DNA of 64,000 nt from Straminergon stramineum. Taxonomy: Eukaryota; Streptophyta; Bryopsida; Hypnales; Calliergonaceae. The position numbers and the translations under genes are program-made. Shown piece by piece: positions 48,849 through 60,705 of this stretch. Below the pieces are notes generated by a model. The model had not been told where the DNA came from. It searched no databases and worked only from the letters and a program-made list of their open reading frames with translations. Within the stretch, counting starts at the first letter, position 1, and every line of letters begins with the position of its first letter. Location of the stretch: contig OY987263.1 of NCBI GenBank assembly GCA_963920665.1, positions 24,168,547-24,232,546 on the forward strand. The letters run 5' to 3'.

Positions 48849-51102
48849 CATGAGGGCCAGCCTTCTCCCAGCTGCTGCTGCACGTGCACTTGTTCGGAAA
48901 CTTGTTTCGGTCATGGTTTAAGAATAGTTACGGGTGCTTTCCTGCTTGGAATAAGAACTCAAGGTCAGATCAGTCTAAGTAATAGGGTGGGGTATTCTGT
49001 GTTTGACGTCGACGTACACTTAATGGAAGGGTTCTTGTAAGATCTTGTTGGCAATGTAGGTTCATATAAAGCAACCCTCGGCAGACACTGTATTCACTTT
49101 GGTCTTAGGACCAGAGTAATCACTCTTCTTAAGATCTGTATATCTGGACATGAGAGTGTTAACTAATGAATAAGACATGTATATTTGGTGAAATTGTTTG
49201 CTACCAGCATCGCGGATCTTGACAATGTCTCTTGCATCTGCATCCATTTGATCATGTCACGGAATTGTGCCAACCTCAGTCTCAACTCTCTCTAATTTCA
49301 CATCCCCAATGCAAAACATCTTGATAGTTTGTCATGCTGTGTATACATCTCATTGGACAACTTCCACATTTGGAATTGTGAAAACGTAGGACTGGAGACC
49401 ATTTATCCTCTCAATTGGAGACGGTTGAGTTGCTGGCTATGGAGGATTGATGTTGCATTTACATCGATATTGACCGGGAAAATGGCAAATCCAAATGTAT
49501 TTCACCTCATTCACCTCCGTAGCACTCTGACTTTCATGGCGTTACTCATCATGCCTTACGGTGCTTCTCATGCTCATGGCATTTCTGATGGGGAAATATG
49601 GAATTTCCACGTGGTATTCCATATGATTGTACATCAAAAATGTGATAACGACACATAGACATAATTCTTTTTGGCTAAACATGATTTGAAGAAAGTTCTC
49701 GAAAGTTCTTCCCTCTCATTCTTCCACAGAGTACGACTCAATGTCTTGGTCACAAGCAAAAATTCGTCCAGGCATGAACTACAAAACCTGAAGAGAAGCT
49801 CAAAAGTCAGAGTCATTAGATCCCTGACTCAGTTAACAAAAAACAAAGTATCACCAATTCATACATTCCCAAATTTTACTCATCTAAAAAAGTAACCTCT
49901 CATTCGTTAATGCAATAAAATCAATAAAATCAATGCAGGCAATAAAATTAAACATTTTATTGCGTATATTGAGCATTGGTCCTATTACCATACTCTATTG
50001 GTTTAAATATAATCCTAGACATAAGATTATAAGTAAACGAAGGACTACAATGGATCTCCGAACTGAACTCTGAGATCCATTGCAGTCCTTGTTTTTAAAG
50101 CTCTGGGCGCTTGAAACAGTTGAAAATCCTAGTTTTCAGAACTATGCGCACTTGAATGACACAATTTCGGTGCTTCAGAACCCACCCTTTAGAATAAATG
50201 AACCTCTCTGTTTCAAACAGCCCTTGAAGCTTGAGCTATATATGACCATAAACAACTGCTGGAACAAATTCACTACCTTCAAACTTGGCTGTGTATTTTT
50301 CTTGTGTACCCCACCTGTTACAGATTCACTTAAGGTTAACTTCATTATAAAATTATTCTGAAGCTTCATTGAAATAGATGCAGAACTCACCCTTCAGAAT
50401 AAATGAACGTTAAGACGAAAATTACAATATCTTAAATATAATTATGTACAAATGGTCCCTTTTAAGGTTACAGGAAATTATTAGGAAAATAGGCTCAGGG
50501 TCACTACTACCTGGAATCAAGGCCGTGAATCACTATCACGCACAAAAGGTGACTAAGCTCAGAAGCGGCTCTAATTCCTCGTTATTTCAATCACTAATTT
50601 GTGCACCCAGCCGACTATGCATGACTGACGCCAATTTGGGAAGGGCACTTTCCATCATACACGAAACCAGCATTTTGTAGGGCAATTGTGGTAATGTAAA
50701 GTCCACATTCACCAGAGAGAGCCTGTTCCATTCACCGTACAGGTGAACTTTGAACCTTTTCCTATAAAAATCTAGAGACTCGCACCATCTAAAACTTTGC
50801 ACATTTATTTTGTGTCAAGCTAAAAATCAATTGCAAAAATCTAAATGTCCTTTCACTAAGTATTTTCACTCTTACCACAAATCAAAGCTCACCTGTAAGG
50901 TGAATATATGGAGCCTCTAATGTATTGTATGTGAATGGAGCCTTTACCTTACCCATTCAATCTTGTGTAGAATTCCACAAAGTAACGAAATTGGCGTGAT
51001 GTACAAAACGTACTACAATATTCTCGACGCCGAGAACGCATGCAGATGACATGCTCTTCGTACAAATCCTGTCCCAGGCAACAATTCTCACAGCATCAGC
51101 AG
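48849..51102. other. Spacer between the two LTP genes
   Basis: It includes an ORF at 49329-49658 (+) that I do not recognise, and a repeat segment at 49946-50036 shared with 55889-55918 and 56147-56204. A hairpin lies at about 50039-50093 (AAGGACTACAATGGATCTC / GAGATCCATTGCAGTCCTT), and an inverted copy of the SOSEKI intron-1 repeat lies at 50660-50945. Confidence 0.45.
50660..50945 (+). repeat. Dispersed repeat upstream of LTP gene 2
   Basis: Inverted relative to its partner at 26440-26690 in SOSEKI intron 1. Its right edge lies about 160 bp before the TATA box of LTP gene 2, so it contributes to the promoter region. Confidence 0.65.
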
Positions 51103-51110
51103 TATAAATA
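51103..51110 (+). promoter_or_regulatory. TATA box of LTP gene 2
   Basis: TATAAATA lies 167 bases before the ATG at 51277, a plausible distance for a leader of roughly 140 bases. A strong TATA box fits a highly or conditionally expressed secreted-protein gene. Confidence 0.6.
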
Positions 51111-51276
51111 CGCAAGCTCGATCCCCAGGTAAGCATCCCCTTATTGTTCTCTACTACTCTCGATCTCGCCGCCAAGATTCATCATTCTCAATTGAGTCTC
51201 ATTTCATCTCGCTTAGCCACTTGAGCGCAGTACCCTCCTTTTGGTTCAAATTTTTGACCGCTACTTGATCGATTCC

Positions 51277-52473
51277 ATGGCGAAGCAGAGCTCCAGCACT
51301 ATTGTTGGTCTGGCGCTCTTGATGGCGCTGGTGGCGATGAGCAGTCTGGGGATGAAAGCGACGGAAGCCGCGTGCCCCAACATTGAGTTGGACTCGTGCT
51401 TGCCAGCAGCTGCGGCGGATGTTGATCCCACCACCGAATGCTGCACCAATCTCACCACCTACACTTCTACCAACGATGGGACCAACGATTTGACTTGTCT
51501 GTGTGAGGCCGCCATGGGCTCCGCGTATCTCACGTCCAACCCTGTCGATTACGCCATTCTCATTCCCCAGAAATGCAACCTCAACTACGCGGCTGGAACC
51601 GAGTGCAGTGGTAAGGCACTTACCCCACTCTCAGTCTCTCGATCACTGCCCCCTTGGACTAGGCAAATCTGTCATAAATAGAGTCGATTGAAACTTTGTT
51701 TTGACAGAGCGATCTTTCTTGGATTGTATGTAACGTCAATTCCGCTACGTTAAATGGGCAGTGCTCATTCCATGTGCCATTTTGACATCTACATTAGCTT
51801 GGTGTGCCGATAGGTATGCAAAATTGCACTGCATCCACTATGGTGTGCACCGTTAAGCTAGGATTTCCACCTCTGGGCATCCCCCTCTCGGCTCCCTATT
51901 TCGTGCAGACTTCTTGTGTTAATTGAAACAACAATCATCCCAATTGTTCTAGTTAATATTTTGAGATTGTTTCAACTGGGTTTGGCACAAGTTTTACGCT
52001 TCAGATTTGGATTACGTGGAAAAGTCTCGATCAATGAGGACAAATTGATCTTTCTTAATTGTTCGATGGTGAAATTACTATAAATAATATGCATACCAAT
52101 AGGATAGTTATGAAATTGTAAACTGCGTGTTTCAAGAAAAAGTCGAAATTCAAGAAAGAGAGCGGAACTTATGAGGCACTCTAATTAACAACTGCGGATC
52201 TTCTTGCACAGGAGAAATCCAAAATGTCCATCTACGGGACTTTTTGATGAAATTCCGTAGTCAATGTCCAGTGATGATAAAATCGGATACACTACAGTAA
52301 TGCAATTTGGACACAAAATAAGGACATTGGTCCGATTTCCTTTCGAAATTCTCCTGTGAATTGTTGATTTGCTGCCACCTCCAGGCCTACTGTACATGAT
52401 CCGGCTTCATTGAGAATTAATCTGGTGGGCTGCTGTTGACTGTGCAGGCGTTGTGATTCCTGGAGGTCAGTAA
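51277..52473 (+). CDS. Non-specific lipid transfer protein, gene 2
   Basis: Two exons, 51277-51610 and 52448-52473, 119 aa. Signal peptide to about residue 31, then cysteines at 33, 41, 55, 56, 74, 76, 100 and 110, the complete eight-cysteine motif. It shares with gene 1 the segment YAILIPQKCNL, the phase-1 intron in the same Gly codon and the identical tail GVVIPGGQ, while the rest is clearly diverged. This marks an old tandem duplication. The frame is open upstream of the ATG, but residues before it do not look like a signal peptide, so the ATG at 51277 is preferred. The intron contains a dispersed repeat (52190-52345). AATAAA lies at 52556-52561. Confidence 0.92.
52190..52345 (+). repeat. 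Dispersed repeat in the LTP gene 2 intron
   Basis: The diverged partner of the repeat at 4125-4310: CACAGGAGAAATCCAAAATG, TAGTCAATGTCCA and a TTTGGACA block recur in the same order. Confidence 0.5.
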
Positions 52474-52555
52474 TGAAGTGGCAAGCCAGGGTAAATATAT
52501 CGACAGCCACATGGATGGACCGTCACATGCATGATCGTTTCCTTACGTTTAATTA

Positions 52556-52561
52556 AATAAA
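52556..52561 (+). terminator. Polyadenylation signal of LTP gene 2
   Basis: AATAAA lies 83 bases after the stop codon; another AATAAA follows near 52834. Confidence 0.4.
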
Positions 52562-53412
52562 TTCGTCGTCAATAGTTTGATTGTTGCCGATTCTAGCTAG
52601 ATCGATGGCAAACAGTCTTTTGTTATGCAGATGATTTGCACCTCGTGTCTAGCACCTCGTATGTCAATTTTCAGTCGTTAGTATACCTTACTTTCAGTTG
52701 CTGAATGATATATACAGTAGCATTGTTCATGAAACTTACGGTAGTTGATCATTCAAGTGATGATCCAACATCGCGTTGAACAATCGTTCACGTACTGTTA
52801 CAACTCTGTTGTCTCATGAGCTTACTGCAACATAAATAAAGATGTTCCTGGTTGGCGTTCTCGATCGTCAGCCATGTGCATTTGCTTTCAATTTCATCTC
52901 TAGCCTGGGTGTGAATTCGTGTGAAAAATGTTGAGATGAACATGATTGACAGGCTGAGCTAGTTTATAATCGGTGGAAGACTGAAGATGAAGACGAATCA
53001 GCTAGAAAAGATCAAAAAATAGAAAAACTAAACCTCAACAAAATAGGGGGCATGTTTTTACATTTATCCTCCATTTCTATCTGCGAAATGAAAAAGACCA
53101 CGACTGCAGATTCATGAGCTCTAGCGTAGGCCCCTTAGGGTACATTCACACCAAGGGAGAAGAAAAGGTGGAGAAAAAATTTGAACCTTCTCTGTGGATT
53201 TAACAAGAGTTTTACCCCAACATACTCATGCAACCAATTTGGGGGTTGCAGTTCCTCTTCGACAAGATCAAAAATGTAATTCCCCCCGTCTTGAAATGAT
53301 TGTTGACAATTTTGTTGAGATTGTTTTTATGTCAATCTCATTAATCAAATTGTAAAAAACAGTATCAAGAAAGGCTCCAAATTTTGAATCATTAGAATCA
53401 ATGAAGAACATT
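52562..53412. other. 3' flank of LTP gene 2
   Basis: No gene or delimited repeat was recognised in this interval. Confidence 0.4.
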
Positions 53413-53604
53413 CTCTACAAGAAATTCTTGTTTTAGGTGACATTGAATGTAACAACCCAAGTTTTTATGTCAACAATGAGTGATGTCCAATGTAACATCT
53501 TGATGTTAAGATGTTATTGTTGACATAAAAACACAAGTTGTTACATCCAATGTCACCTAAACTCTATCAGCTTAGACATTGAAAAACTTTGGTTTCTTAT
53601 AGTG
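53413..53604. mobile_element. CACTA-type foldback MITE
   Basis: The left end CTCTACAAGAAATTCTTG (a mutated CACTATAAGAAA) and right end GGTTTCTTATAGTG are flanked by ATT on both sides (53410-53412 and 53605-53607). The arms pair internally, for example TAGGTGACATTG with CAATGTCACCTA and GTTTTTATGTCAACAA with TTGTTGACATAAAAAC. It has the same end type as 17624-17839, with similar internal phrases. Confidence 0.8.
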
Positions 53605-53875
53605 ATTGCATGTGATCATTGCAATCTAAATAAAATTAGCCACAAGAAAATCTCTAGATGACCTACTCAAAAAATCTTAAAAAAAACATGACATTCAAAG
53701 TGGACAATCACTTCGGGATAGAGAGAGTATCTTTTTTTTAAACATTGCTTTATTTATATTGTTCGTTGAGTTGTCTTTCCACATCTAGTAAACAACAATG
53801 TTAGTTTGTGAACTTAGAAACGTGAGCCTATGAGCCTTGAATTGCCTAGTTGTCCTATTGTATGTATCTACCTAC

Positions 53876-54143
53876 AATGTCACATTTAACTACTTTTGGA
53901 CTATTCAATGAATTTTGGACTAAACCTTAGGAGATATCCAAATAATATCATCCGGAGTCTCAGATGTTTACATGGATCTCCCGATGTTTGTGTAGATTTC
54001 CGGATGTTTTATATTGATCTCCAAATGTTTTGCACGGATCTCCCAATGTTTTGGATTATCCCTTGATGACTATTTTTTTTTCTCCCAATGACCATTATTA
54101 ATTTTGGACTTTCAAAAGTCCAAAAGTAGTTAAATGTGGCATT
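53876..54143. mobile_element. TIR element enclosing a 21-bp minisatellite
   Basis: 26-bp inverted ends with one mismatch, AATGTCACATTTAACTACTT and AAGTAGTTAAATGTGGCATT in their outer 20 bases, bound a 268-bp element. Its core (53958-54058) is about five tandem copies of a 20-21 bp unit resembling TCTCCCGATGTTT plus a variable GA-ending half. No coding capacity. The superfamily is undetermined. Confidence 0.7.
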
Positions 54144-55852
54144 ACAACCATTTGAAGGTGTTTATAAAACATTAATACACTATAACATCCATGGAAAGAA
54201 TTTGTAACATAGCTAGGTACCTATAACATAGCCACACTTATAAGCATAGAAGGTGTTTACTATATAAACTCCTAGGCTCCTAGGCTCATAGATTCTATGC
54301 TCTTAGGCTAGCACTAATAAGAGACCTAGACAATGAAAGAAAGATCATTTCTAAAATAGATTTTCCTTGGTTTCTAGTAATGATAGTGGACAAAGGTTAA
54401 TTAATTGAAGGAAATAGTTGTTGAGTATAGTCACATGGAATTTCTTGTCATTCTTTGCTCCAATACTTGTGGAATTTGGCATGGATACTTTCAACTATTC
54501 ATAATTCATCTAGTAAAAAGAAGACAATATTTTTTGGAAAAGCTTTGAGACTCCCAAAGTCAAGCGAAGGTTAAAAACTAAAAACTGTCTTTTTTCCAAA
54601 AACAAAACTTTGATTTTAAATATCCCTAAATGCATAATGTCAAAACTTTTAAAACTTTTAAAGGCTTACTAATTTGATAGTAGTGAAAAAGATCCTACAA
54701 TCCATTTTTTTTAACTCTATGAAACAAGTATACGTTGGATCTTAAAAACATTAGCTCTGAGGTGATTTTGGACAAAAGGTCCTTTTAGATCTTAATGAAA
54801 CACATCATTTATTTTGAAGATTACAATCCTATAGATGTAAATGATAATCTATAAGAGTTTAAAATATATACATAGTGTTACCAACTTGCCACATCATAGG
54901 CCACATTGAATTAGGGTGAAGATTAGTCCCCTCAGTGCAATGTTCAAATGGTACTTGAGAGTCTAAAATCTTCACTTTTAGTGTTTTGTATTTCCCATTT
55001 GGTGTAAATATACCTGTAAAAGTTTAAATTGATTTGATAATATTTTTTTCACGAGAGTTGTTTGGTTGGTGTAATCAATTTACCATCCGACCTACTATAT
55101 CCACCTACTCAATGGTTATTAGGGATGTAGGGTCGACAAAAATATATTTCTAAAATTAGATGGAGTTTTTTTTTCATAATATTCATTTTTAAAAAAATAG
55201 TATATTATTTTTTTATTTTTTTATTTTTAAGAATACATTGAATCACATTTTTCAATTTTTATGAATTATTCTACAGGGAATGCCAACCCCCATGCCAACC
55301 CTAACTACCAATAGTCTTTCAAATCTTAGAGGTCCCAAATTTAGACTTGGGATTAGCTCAAGGAGTGCAAAGTCCAATGAGGAATGCCTCTTTTTTTGGT
55401 CAAAATTCCTAACAATGAAGAGATTGCCCTATACATAAATGCCCGCCAAGAAATGGACAAAATAGGTGATCAATGATTGAAAATTTGTAATCTTCAAATA
55501 TGAAGATTTCACATGTTGAAAGGAGATTACAATAAATAATTTGCCCGCCTTTTGAACAAGAAATTTCATATCGAGGAGTTACAACAAGCCCAAGAATGAT
55601 GCATAAAATTTTTTGGGAGGACTATGAAATGGTATGGAGTAATAATCAATACTACTACATGCAAAAGTGGCATTAACCTTGAAGAGCTAAAGGAGCCCAA
55701 ATGTGGCTTCTCTACTACAAAAAGCTTGTTGGAGAATGAAAATTGTCATATTTTCATCCTTTTTTGTATGCCATAGATCACAAAAAGCCCTTCTACCTCC
55801 TTGTTCTTGATCTAAATTTATGTCATGTAAACAATATTTTTGGACTTTGACA
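54144..55852. other. AT-rich gene-free stretch with a decayed TTAA-family copy
   Basis: A degenerate family copy lies at about 54540-54800 (GATCCTACAATCCA and GGACAAAAGGTCCTTTTAG blocks, minus orientation). The rest is AT-rich with homopolymers near 55160-55230. Confidence 0.45.
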
Positions 55853-56070
55853 CACTATAAGAGAAAGGGGATTTTAAGTAAGTTTTTAAGTATAGTCCTA
55901 GACATAAGATTATAAGTAATGACTTGTAAGGAGATTTTCAATGAAATTTTACTAGAAACACATCTATTTCTAGTAAATCTTTATTGAAAATCTCCTTATA
56001 CATCATTACTTATAATCTTATGTCCAGGACTATATTTAAATATTCAATTAAAACACCCCTTTCTTTATTG
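55853..56070. mobile_element. CACTA-like foldback with one decayed end
   Basis: The left end CACTATAAGAGAAAGGGG is mirrored by CCCCTTTCTTTATTG at the right. Internal arms pair over more than 30 bases, including TCCTAGACATAAGATTATAA with TTATAATCTTATGTCCAGGA, and AAGGAGATTTTCAAT with ATTGAAAATCTCCTT. No matching 3-bp duplication was found, probably because the right terminus has mutated. Confidence 0.65.
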
Positions 56071-56146
56071 ATCTAGACTAATGAGTGAAGTGAAGCTTAT
56101 TGAATCTTGTTTCTACTTCAATTTGAAATTTTCAAAAATTCCTAAA

Positions 56147-56204
56147 ATTAAACATTTTATTGTATATATTGAGCATTGGTCCTATTACCATATTCTATTG
56201 GTTT
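56147..56204 (+). repeat. Short repeat shared with 49946-50010
   Basis: AAAATTAAACATTTTATTG followed by GAGCATTGGTCCTATTACCA and TTCTATTGGTTT is nearly identical to the segment at 49950-50006 in the LTP spacer. In that spacer it directly adjoins a sequence like the arm of the 55853-56070 foldback. Confidence 0.65.
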
Positions 56205-56233
56205 TCTATTTATAATCAGATACAAAATTTTTG

Positions 56234-56862
56234 TTCACACTATAATATTTTTAGCTATAATGTACACCTATTGAAAAAAAATTCATATTTTTTGAACTAG
56301 TTTTGAATTTGATTTGAATTTCTTTACTTTTTCTTAAAAAAATCATGGTAATTTGAAATCATCACCAATAAATTTGAAATATTTTGATTTACAAAAGACA
56401 TGTGATTTCATCTCTAAAAATTAAATTAAATAATTTTTACAAAATTTAGTGAGAAAATTGAGGAAAGAAAGAGAAAAAATTGAGATAGATTACATGGTAA
56501 TAGTCACTATCCTTCAATGTTAAAGAGTATTGTAAATTATGGACGGTTCAGTCTTCAAATGCGGATGGATGTTGAGGCCCCAAAGTAGTCAAAGGATGAC
56601 TTTCAAGATTTCTATAGCAAAATACAATTATAGGTCCACAAATCAAATCATTTTTGGCATAGTACTTTGATAATGGGTTTTATTTTTTTCAAGATAATTC
56701 CTAAGAGATCCCAAGAGAGATCCAATGAATGTATTATGAATGTTTTCAAGAGCTTTTTATATAGCATCTTGAAAATAATTATATTGTTGTTCAACCTGTA
56801 TGAATCATTGGGTTGGGAATGTAGGTCTTGAGCCTTTTTGGAAAAATACATTATAGTGTGAA
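56234..56862. mobile_element. Possible MITE with TTCACACTATAAT termini
   Basis: Perfect 13-bp inverted ends, TTCACACTATAAT and ATTATAGTGTGAA, bound 629 bp of AT-rich, non-coding DNA. The ends contain CACTATAAT, as in the CACTA-type MITE at 17624, but no 3-bp duplication is obvious. Confidence 0.5.
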
Positions 56863-57816
56863 AAGGATCTAAATATACAATTTTTATTTTCTTACCAACC
56901 CTATGAGAACTAATTTAGAACTTTGTGCAAAAGTCATGAAGCATTGAATGCTAATGCTAGTCAAATTGCAGAAGAATAGACGAAATCTTCTTTTTCTATA
57001 TACTTGAGAACATTTATAATGTACGTACTAGACCACAAGTTACAAAATTGAATCATAATTTATGATATTTGGAATCAGAAATTAGAAGTTTATGAAGATG
57101 GTCTTTTCTCCCATTAACATTAAACAATCCCTTACACCCATGACCAAACATTCTCATATTCAATTCACTGAATATAACTTGCCTATCCAAAATTTCATTG
57201 AATTTCCTCATTTAGTATTTGTATCTCCCTCTACAACTTTACCACTCACTTCACACAATCATAAATCTCCTCACCCTCTTCTTCACTTCTACACAATAAA
57301 ATATCATAGATCTATGTATAGTTCAAAAAGAATCTCCCTTCTAACAAAAGTATGTAGCAAAAGTGTCACTTATTTTGACTTTTTGAAGCTAATTGTGGGA
57401 TCTTAGGTGAACAAGCTCTTCATTTATGTGTGCTAATCACTTATTAGTTAGGATTTCTCCCTATTAGAAAGTATCTAGAATTGTTTCACATTTGTTAATT
57501 AAATTTTTTATTACCACATTATATGCACCTTTTGTGATTAAGACTTTGAAGAAAACAAAAATGCAACAAGACATTAACAAAACTGAAAAATATAGAATGT
57601 ATCTTCTTTTAATGTATTACTAGTAAGCTGTTGTTACGATTATTTTTGGAAATACAAAATCCTTTCAAGATTTTTGAACATATTCAAGGATTTGATGTGG
57701 AAAGACACAATCCCCATGACCATGGTAATCACCAAAATACTTTAATTATTGGGCTAATAGGTGCATTATTTGTTTCTATAATTGACATTGAAGTCTAAAA
57801 TCATCCACTGGACCCT
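56863..57816. other. AT-rich gene-free stretch
   Basis: The only ORF of note (57092-57406, +, 104 aa) is low-complexity and unrecognised. Confidence 0.35.
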
Positions 57817-58063
57817 TTAACCCCTAAGCACCCTATGGAACCATAAGTGTCTTCACATAGTTTAGAAGTCCAATTTGAAGTGCTATAACTTTTCCATCCA
57901 ATGTCCAAATTTAATAAAATTTGTTGTGAAATCTGTGCTCTCTCTTCTTGTTCCTATGGTAAAATTTTCACATCAATCTAAGATATACTGATTTTTTGAA
58001 AGCCCATTCAAAGTTCACAAGGGCCATTTGAGTTCACCAAACTTCATTTTGATGCCTGCAACA
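57817..58063. repeat. Left part of a TTAA-type repeat split by the solo LTR
   Basis: It begins TTAACCCCTAAGCACCCTAT. The sequence after the LTR (59181-59348) looks like the continuation of similar repeat DNA, ending next to TTAACCC at 59342-59348. A mirrored GGGGTTAA end is not present. Confidence 0.45.
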
Positions 58064-58068
58064 TCAAG

Positions 58069-59175
58069 TGTCGCGCCCCTTAGTGACACTTACCACCTTA
58101 AGTTCCCTTTCAATGCTTCTCAAGCACTTGATACTTTCGTGGCACCAAGGGTCACGCTCTTCTAACATTGCACATGCCACGCACATCCAATGTTAGTCCC
58201 CAATTCCAACTCTTTGTGCTAAGTCCCAGTCACTGGGACTACTAGCACCTACACACCCATCATGACACCAGGGCATGTTACTTGGTAATATGGGGCGGAA
58301 CTTCCATCTTATTGTGCAAGGACCCATGGTGGCACTACTCACCATAGTCCTAACCGCCCTTGAGTGTAACCCCAACTCCATACTAGGCTCCTTGTATATT
58401 TGCTACTTTCTACTTCATCACTAATCGGGACTCACCATTCGGGACACCTCACATAGCCTAGCAAGGAATGGGACTCCACCCAACCGGTGCCACGGGACAC
58501 ACCCAAGTGTCCCATGCTGCCTTGGAGTGGTGGTAACCCTACACCACCAACCTTGAGTCACCGGGACTCACCAAGGCTCCAAGAGGGAATGAGGAGGGAG
58601 ACCAACCCCTCCTATAGTACTTTCTGTGGGATTTGGCAACCCCCCCCCCTTTGTATGTCAAGGGGGACTCCCAAACACCCTTTGGTTTTGGAAGACCACC
58701 CCATTTCTCCCGATTCGCGCTAGTTTGGGACTTCCGAACTTCCACCCAGCATAACTTTGCGGTCCGGGATTCAAATTGCACATGCAACCCCATTTTCGAC
58801 ATCTAGGCGACGCGTAGATGCCGATGAACTACTCACTTTCTCCATTCGGACAAATAATCGCAAAGTTATCGCCCTCCAAAGATTCGGAACACTCTCGGCG
58901 CGGCTGGGACACCCCCAACTTTGAACGCCCATAACTTTTGACTCGCAAGTCCAAATCACGCGTTCTTTAGACGGCTAGAAGCGTCTTCTCAAGACCTTTC
59001 TAAGCATGTATCACACACCCTCAAATTCATCCAGATCAAAGCGCTAACACGCTCTGATCGCTCGGGACTCCTAGTCCCCCTCACCTCATCTCTTGCAAGG
59101 TTTGGGGAGTCACCCTCAATGTCCCCCTTGCTCACCAAGGTGGCACGGGCACGCCTTGTGATGAGGGTCGTGACA
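58069..59175. mobile_element. Solo LTR of a retrotransposon
   Basis: The 1107-bp segment starts TGTCGCGCCCC and ends GGGTCGTGACA, so it has TG...CA borders with near-inverted ends, and is flanked by the identical pentamer TCAAG (58064-58068 and 59176-59180). It is distinctly GC-richer than its surroundings and has no gag-pol coding region, so it is best read as a solo LTR left after LTR-LTR recombination. End sequences of the TGTCACGACCC type are common in plant Ty3/gypsy elements; that assignment is inference. Confidence 0.85.
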
Positions 59176-59348
59176 TCAAGGGCTTGTATCTCTTTCGTCC
59201 AACGTTCGTTTTCAATAGAATTTGTTGGTTTATGTTCCTCTTGAAGTCTAGTTATTGTGGTAAAAAATTTATGTCAATCCAAGTTGTTTTGAAAGTTTGG
59301 GAGCGATTTGCAATATCCTTCAAGGATTATAAGAGTGATAATTAACCC

Positions 59349-59937
59349 TTAACCCCTAAAGGACCAAGTGTCTGTTTAATGTATGTAAGAAATCTCAAGG
59401 AGGTTCCTATGAAGTCATTTTTGGTCGGATGTTCATGAAATTTGGACATGATGTGTATCTATGTACCCCCTTCTTGAAAATCTAATTTTTGTTTCTTGAT
59501 TGGGTGCCCGGATCAAAAGTTATGTTGCCCTAAACTTTGCGGGCAGTGTGGGCAGCTCTGGGCAGCATGAGAAAAACTCTTCCAATGATTTTGAGATTTG
59601 GCGGGTGTGTAGCTTACATGATGCAAGATGCAAATGTTAAAAAAATAACCACGTTTAGTGTAAGAATCTCATTCTAGAAGGAGTTAAAGTTTGTAGGCCT
59701 TGTCGGGCAAGGTTGTAAAAAAACTTTTTCACCTAACTTCAAATGTTATAATCTTTCAATCCATACGGTCAAAGTTTCTAAACTTTTTTCCACATATTCC
59801 CAAAGAAGTCTAGTACAAATTTGTACAGTTGAATTTTGAAAAAACAACTTTTTGTTCATGTTTTTTCTTGTTGCCCTAAAAAGTGTCAGTTTTTGACAAT
59901 TTTTGCCCAAAATGTGCCTCAGTCCTTTAGGGGTTAA
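59349..59937. mobile_element. TTAA-ended terminal-inverted-repeat element, compact copy
   Basis: It begins TTAACCCCTAAAGGACCAAG and ends CAGTCCTTTAGGGGTTAA, a clean inverted pair, 589 bp. Its body aligns in order with the two ends of 42114-43432. The rightmost TTAA (59934-59937) is also the left end of the next repeat. Confidence 0.82.
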
Positions 59938-60138
59938 ACATCGACATGGACGTTTGGTGTCCGATGGATGAGAAAGAATCTCTCTCTGTAGGACACAACT
60001 GCGACTATTCATCCTTGGAATTTTGTGAGAAAAGCGTAGATCTTCTAGAGTAGTATGACTTCTAATGAATATTTTTGGATTTTATAAAGTAGATGATGTC
60101 ACACAGTTCCAAAAGGGAGTATGTCCTTTACGGGTTAA
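59934..60138. mobile_element. Short TTAA-ended repeat abutting the previous element
   Basis: It starts TTAAACATCGACATGG and ends CTTTACGGGTTAA. The body is strongly similar to 22844-23075 (blocks AAGAATCTCTCT, GACTATTCATCCT, TTTTGTGAGAAAAGC and GAATATTTTTGGATTTTATA). It shares the TTAA with the element to its left. Confidence 0.72.
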
Positions 60139-60145
60139 AGCCGTA

Positions 60146-60643
60146 TAAGGTAAATTAGCCCATTGTGGTCAGATGACCCATAGTGGTCACCTAGCAAGTC
60201 CCCCCATTGTGGGTTTTTTCAGACTCCATCATGGGTTTTATTAGTAAATGAGATTTGGACTACAATCAATGTCTTACCTGACAGTAATGGAGTGATTAGT
60301 GATTGCATTAGGAACTTCTAACTTTTTAGTGTAATTTCATTGTAGGAAGTGACTTTTTTAGGCCTTTCACGTTAGAAATTATTGTGATTGCTTTAGGTGT
60401 GTAAGATGAGCATGATGGATACAAATTTTGTTGGTTCTCGGTAGTCTACAGACTCTTATGGGCCATGATGGGCTGAACACTTCAAAAATTCATAGCAAAT
60501 TCATACTTTGTCAAAAAAATATAATTTCAAATGTTCTCACTGTTTCTCAAACTTGTGTTTATGTGGGAAAAAAAATGAAAAAATTTTAGCCATGGCATGA
60601 GTATGAACTCCTAATTCTGATAGCAATGGGCTATTTTACCTTA
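60146..60643. mobile_element. MITE-like element with TAAGGTAAA ends
   Basis: TAAGGTAAATTAGCCCATTG and CAATGGGCTATTTTACCTTA are inverted with one mismatch in 20. The body is non-coding, 498 bp. The ends resemble those of the smaller foldback at 15303-15462. Confidence 0.75.
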
Positions 60644-60705
60644 ATTAGGACCTGGTGGGTGCGTCCATTTTTATTTTATTTTTTTTACACAAATGAAACG
60701 GAATT

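Noticed and set aside
49329..49658. 109-aa ORF between the LTP genes
   Set aside because: No recognisable domain, no supporting splice or promoter signal, and surrounding sequence is repeat-rich.
57092..57406. 104-aa ORF in AT-rich DNA
   Set aside because: Low-complexity composition, no homology recalled and no gene signals nearby.
58193..58802. ORFs inside the GC-rich block at 58069-59175
   Set aside because: The block is delimited by LTR borders and a target duplication, and LTRs do not normally encode proteins.
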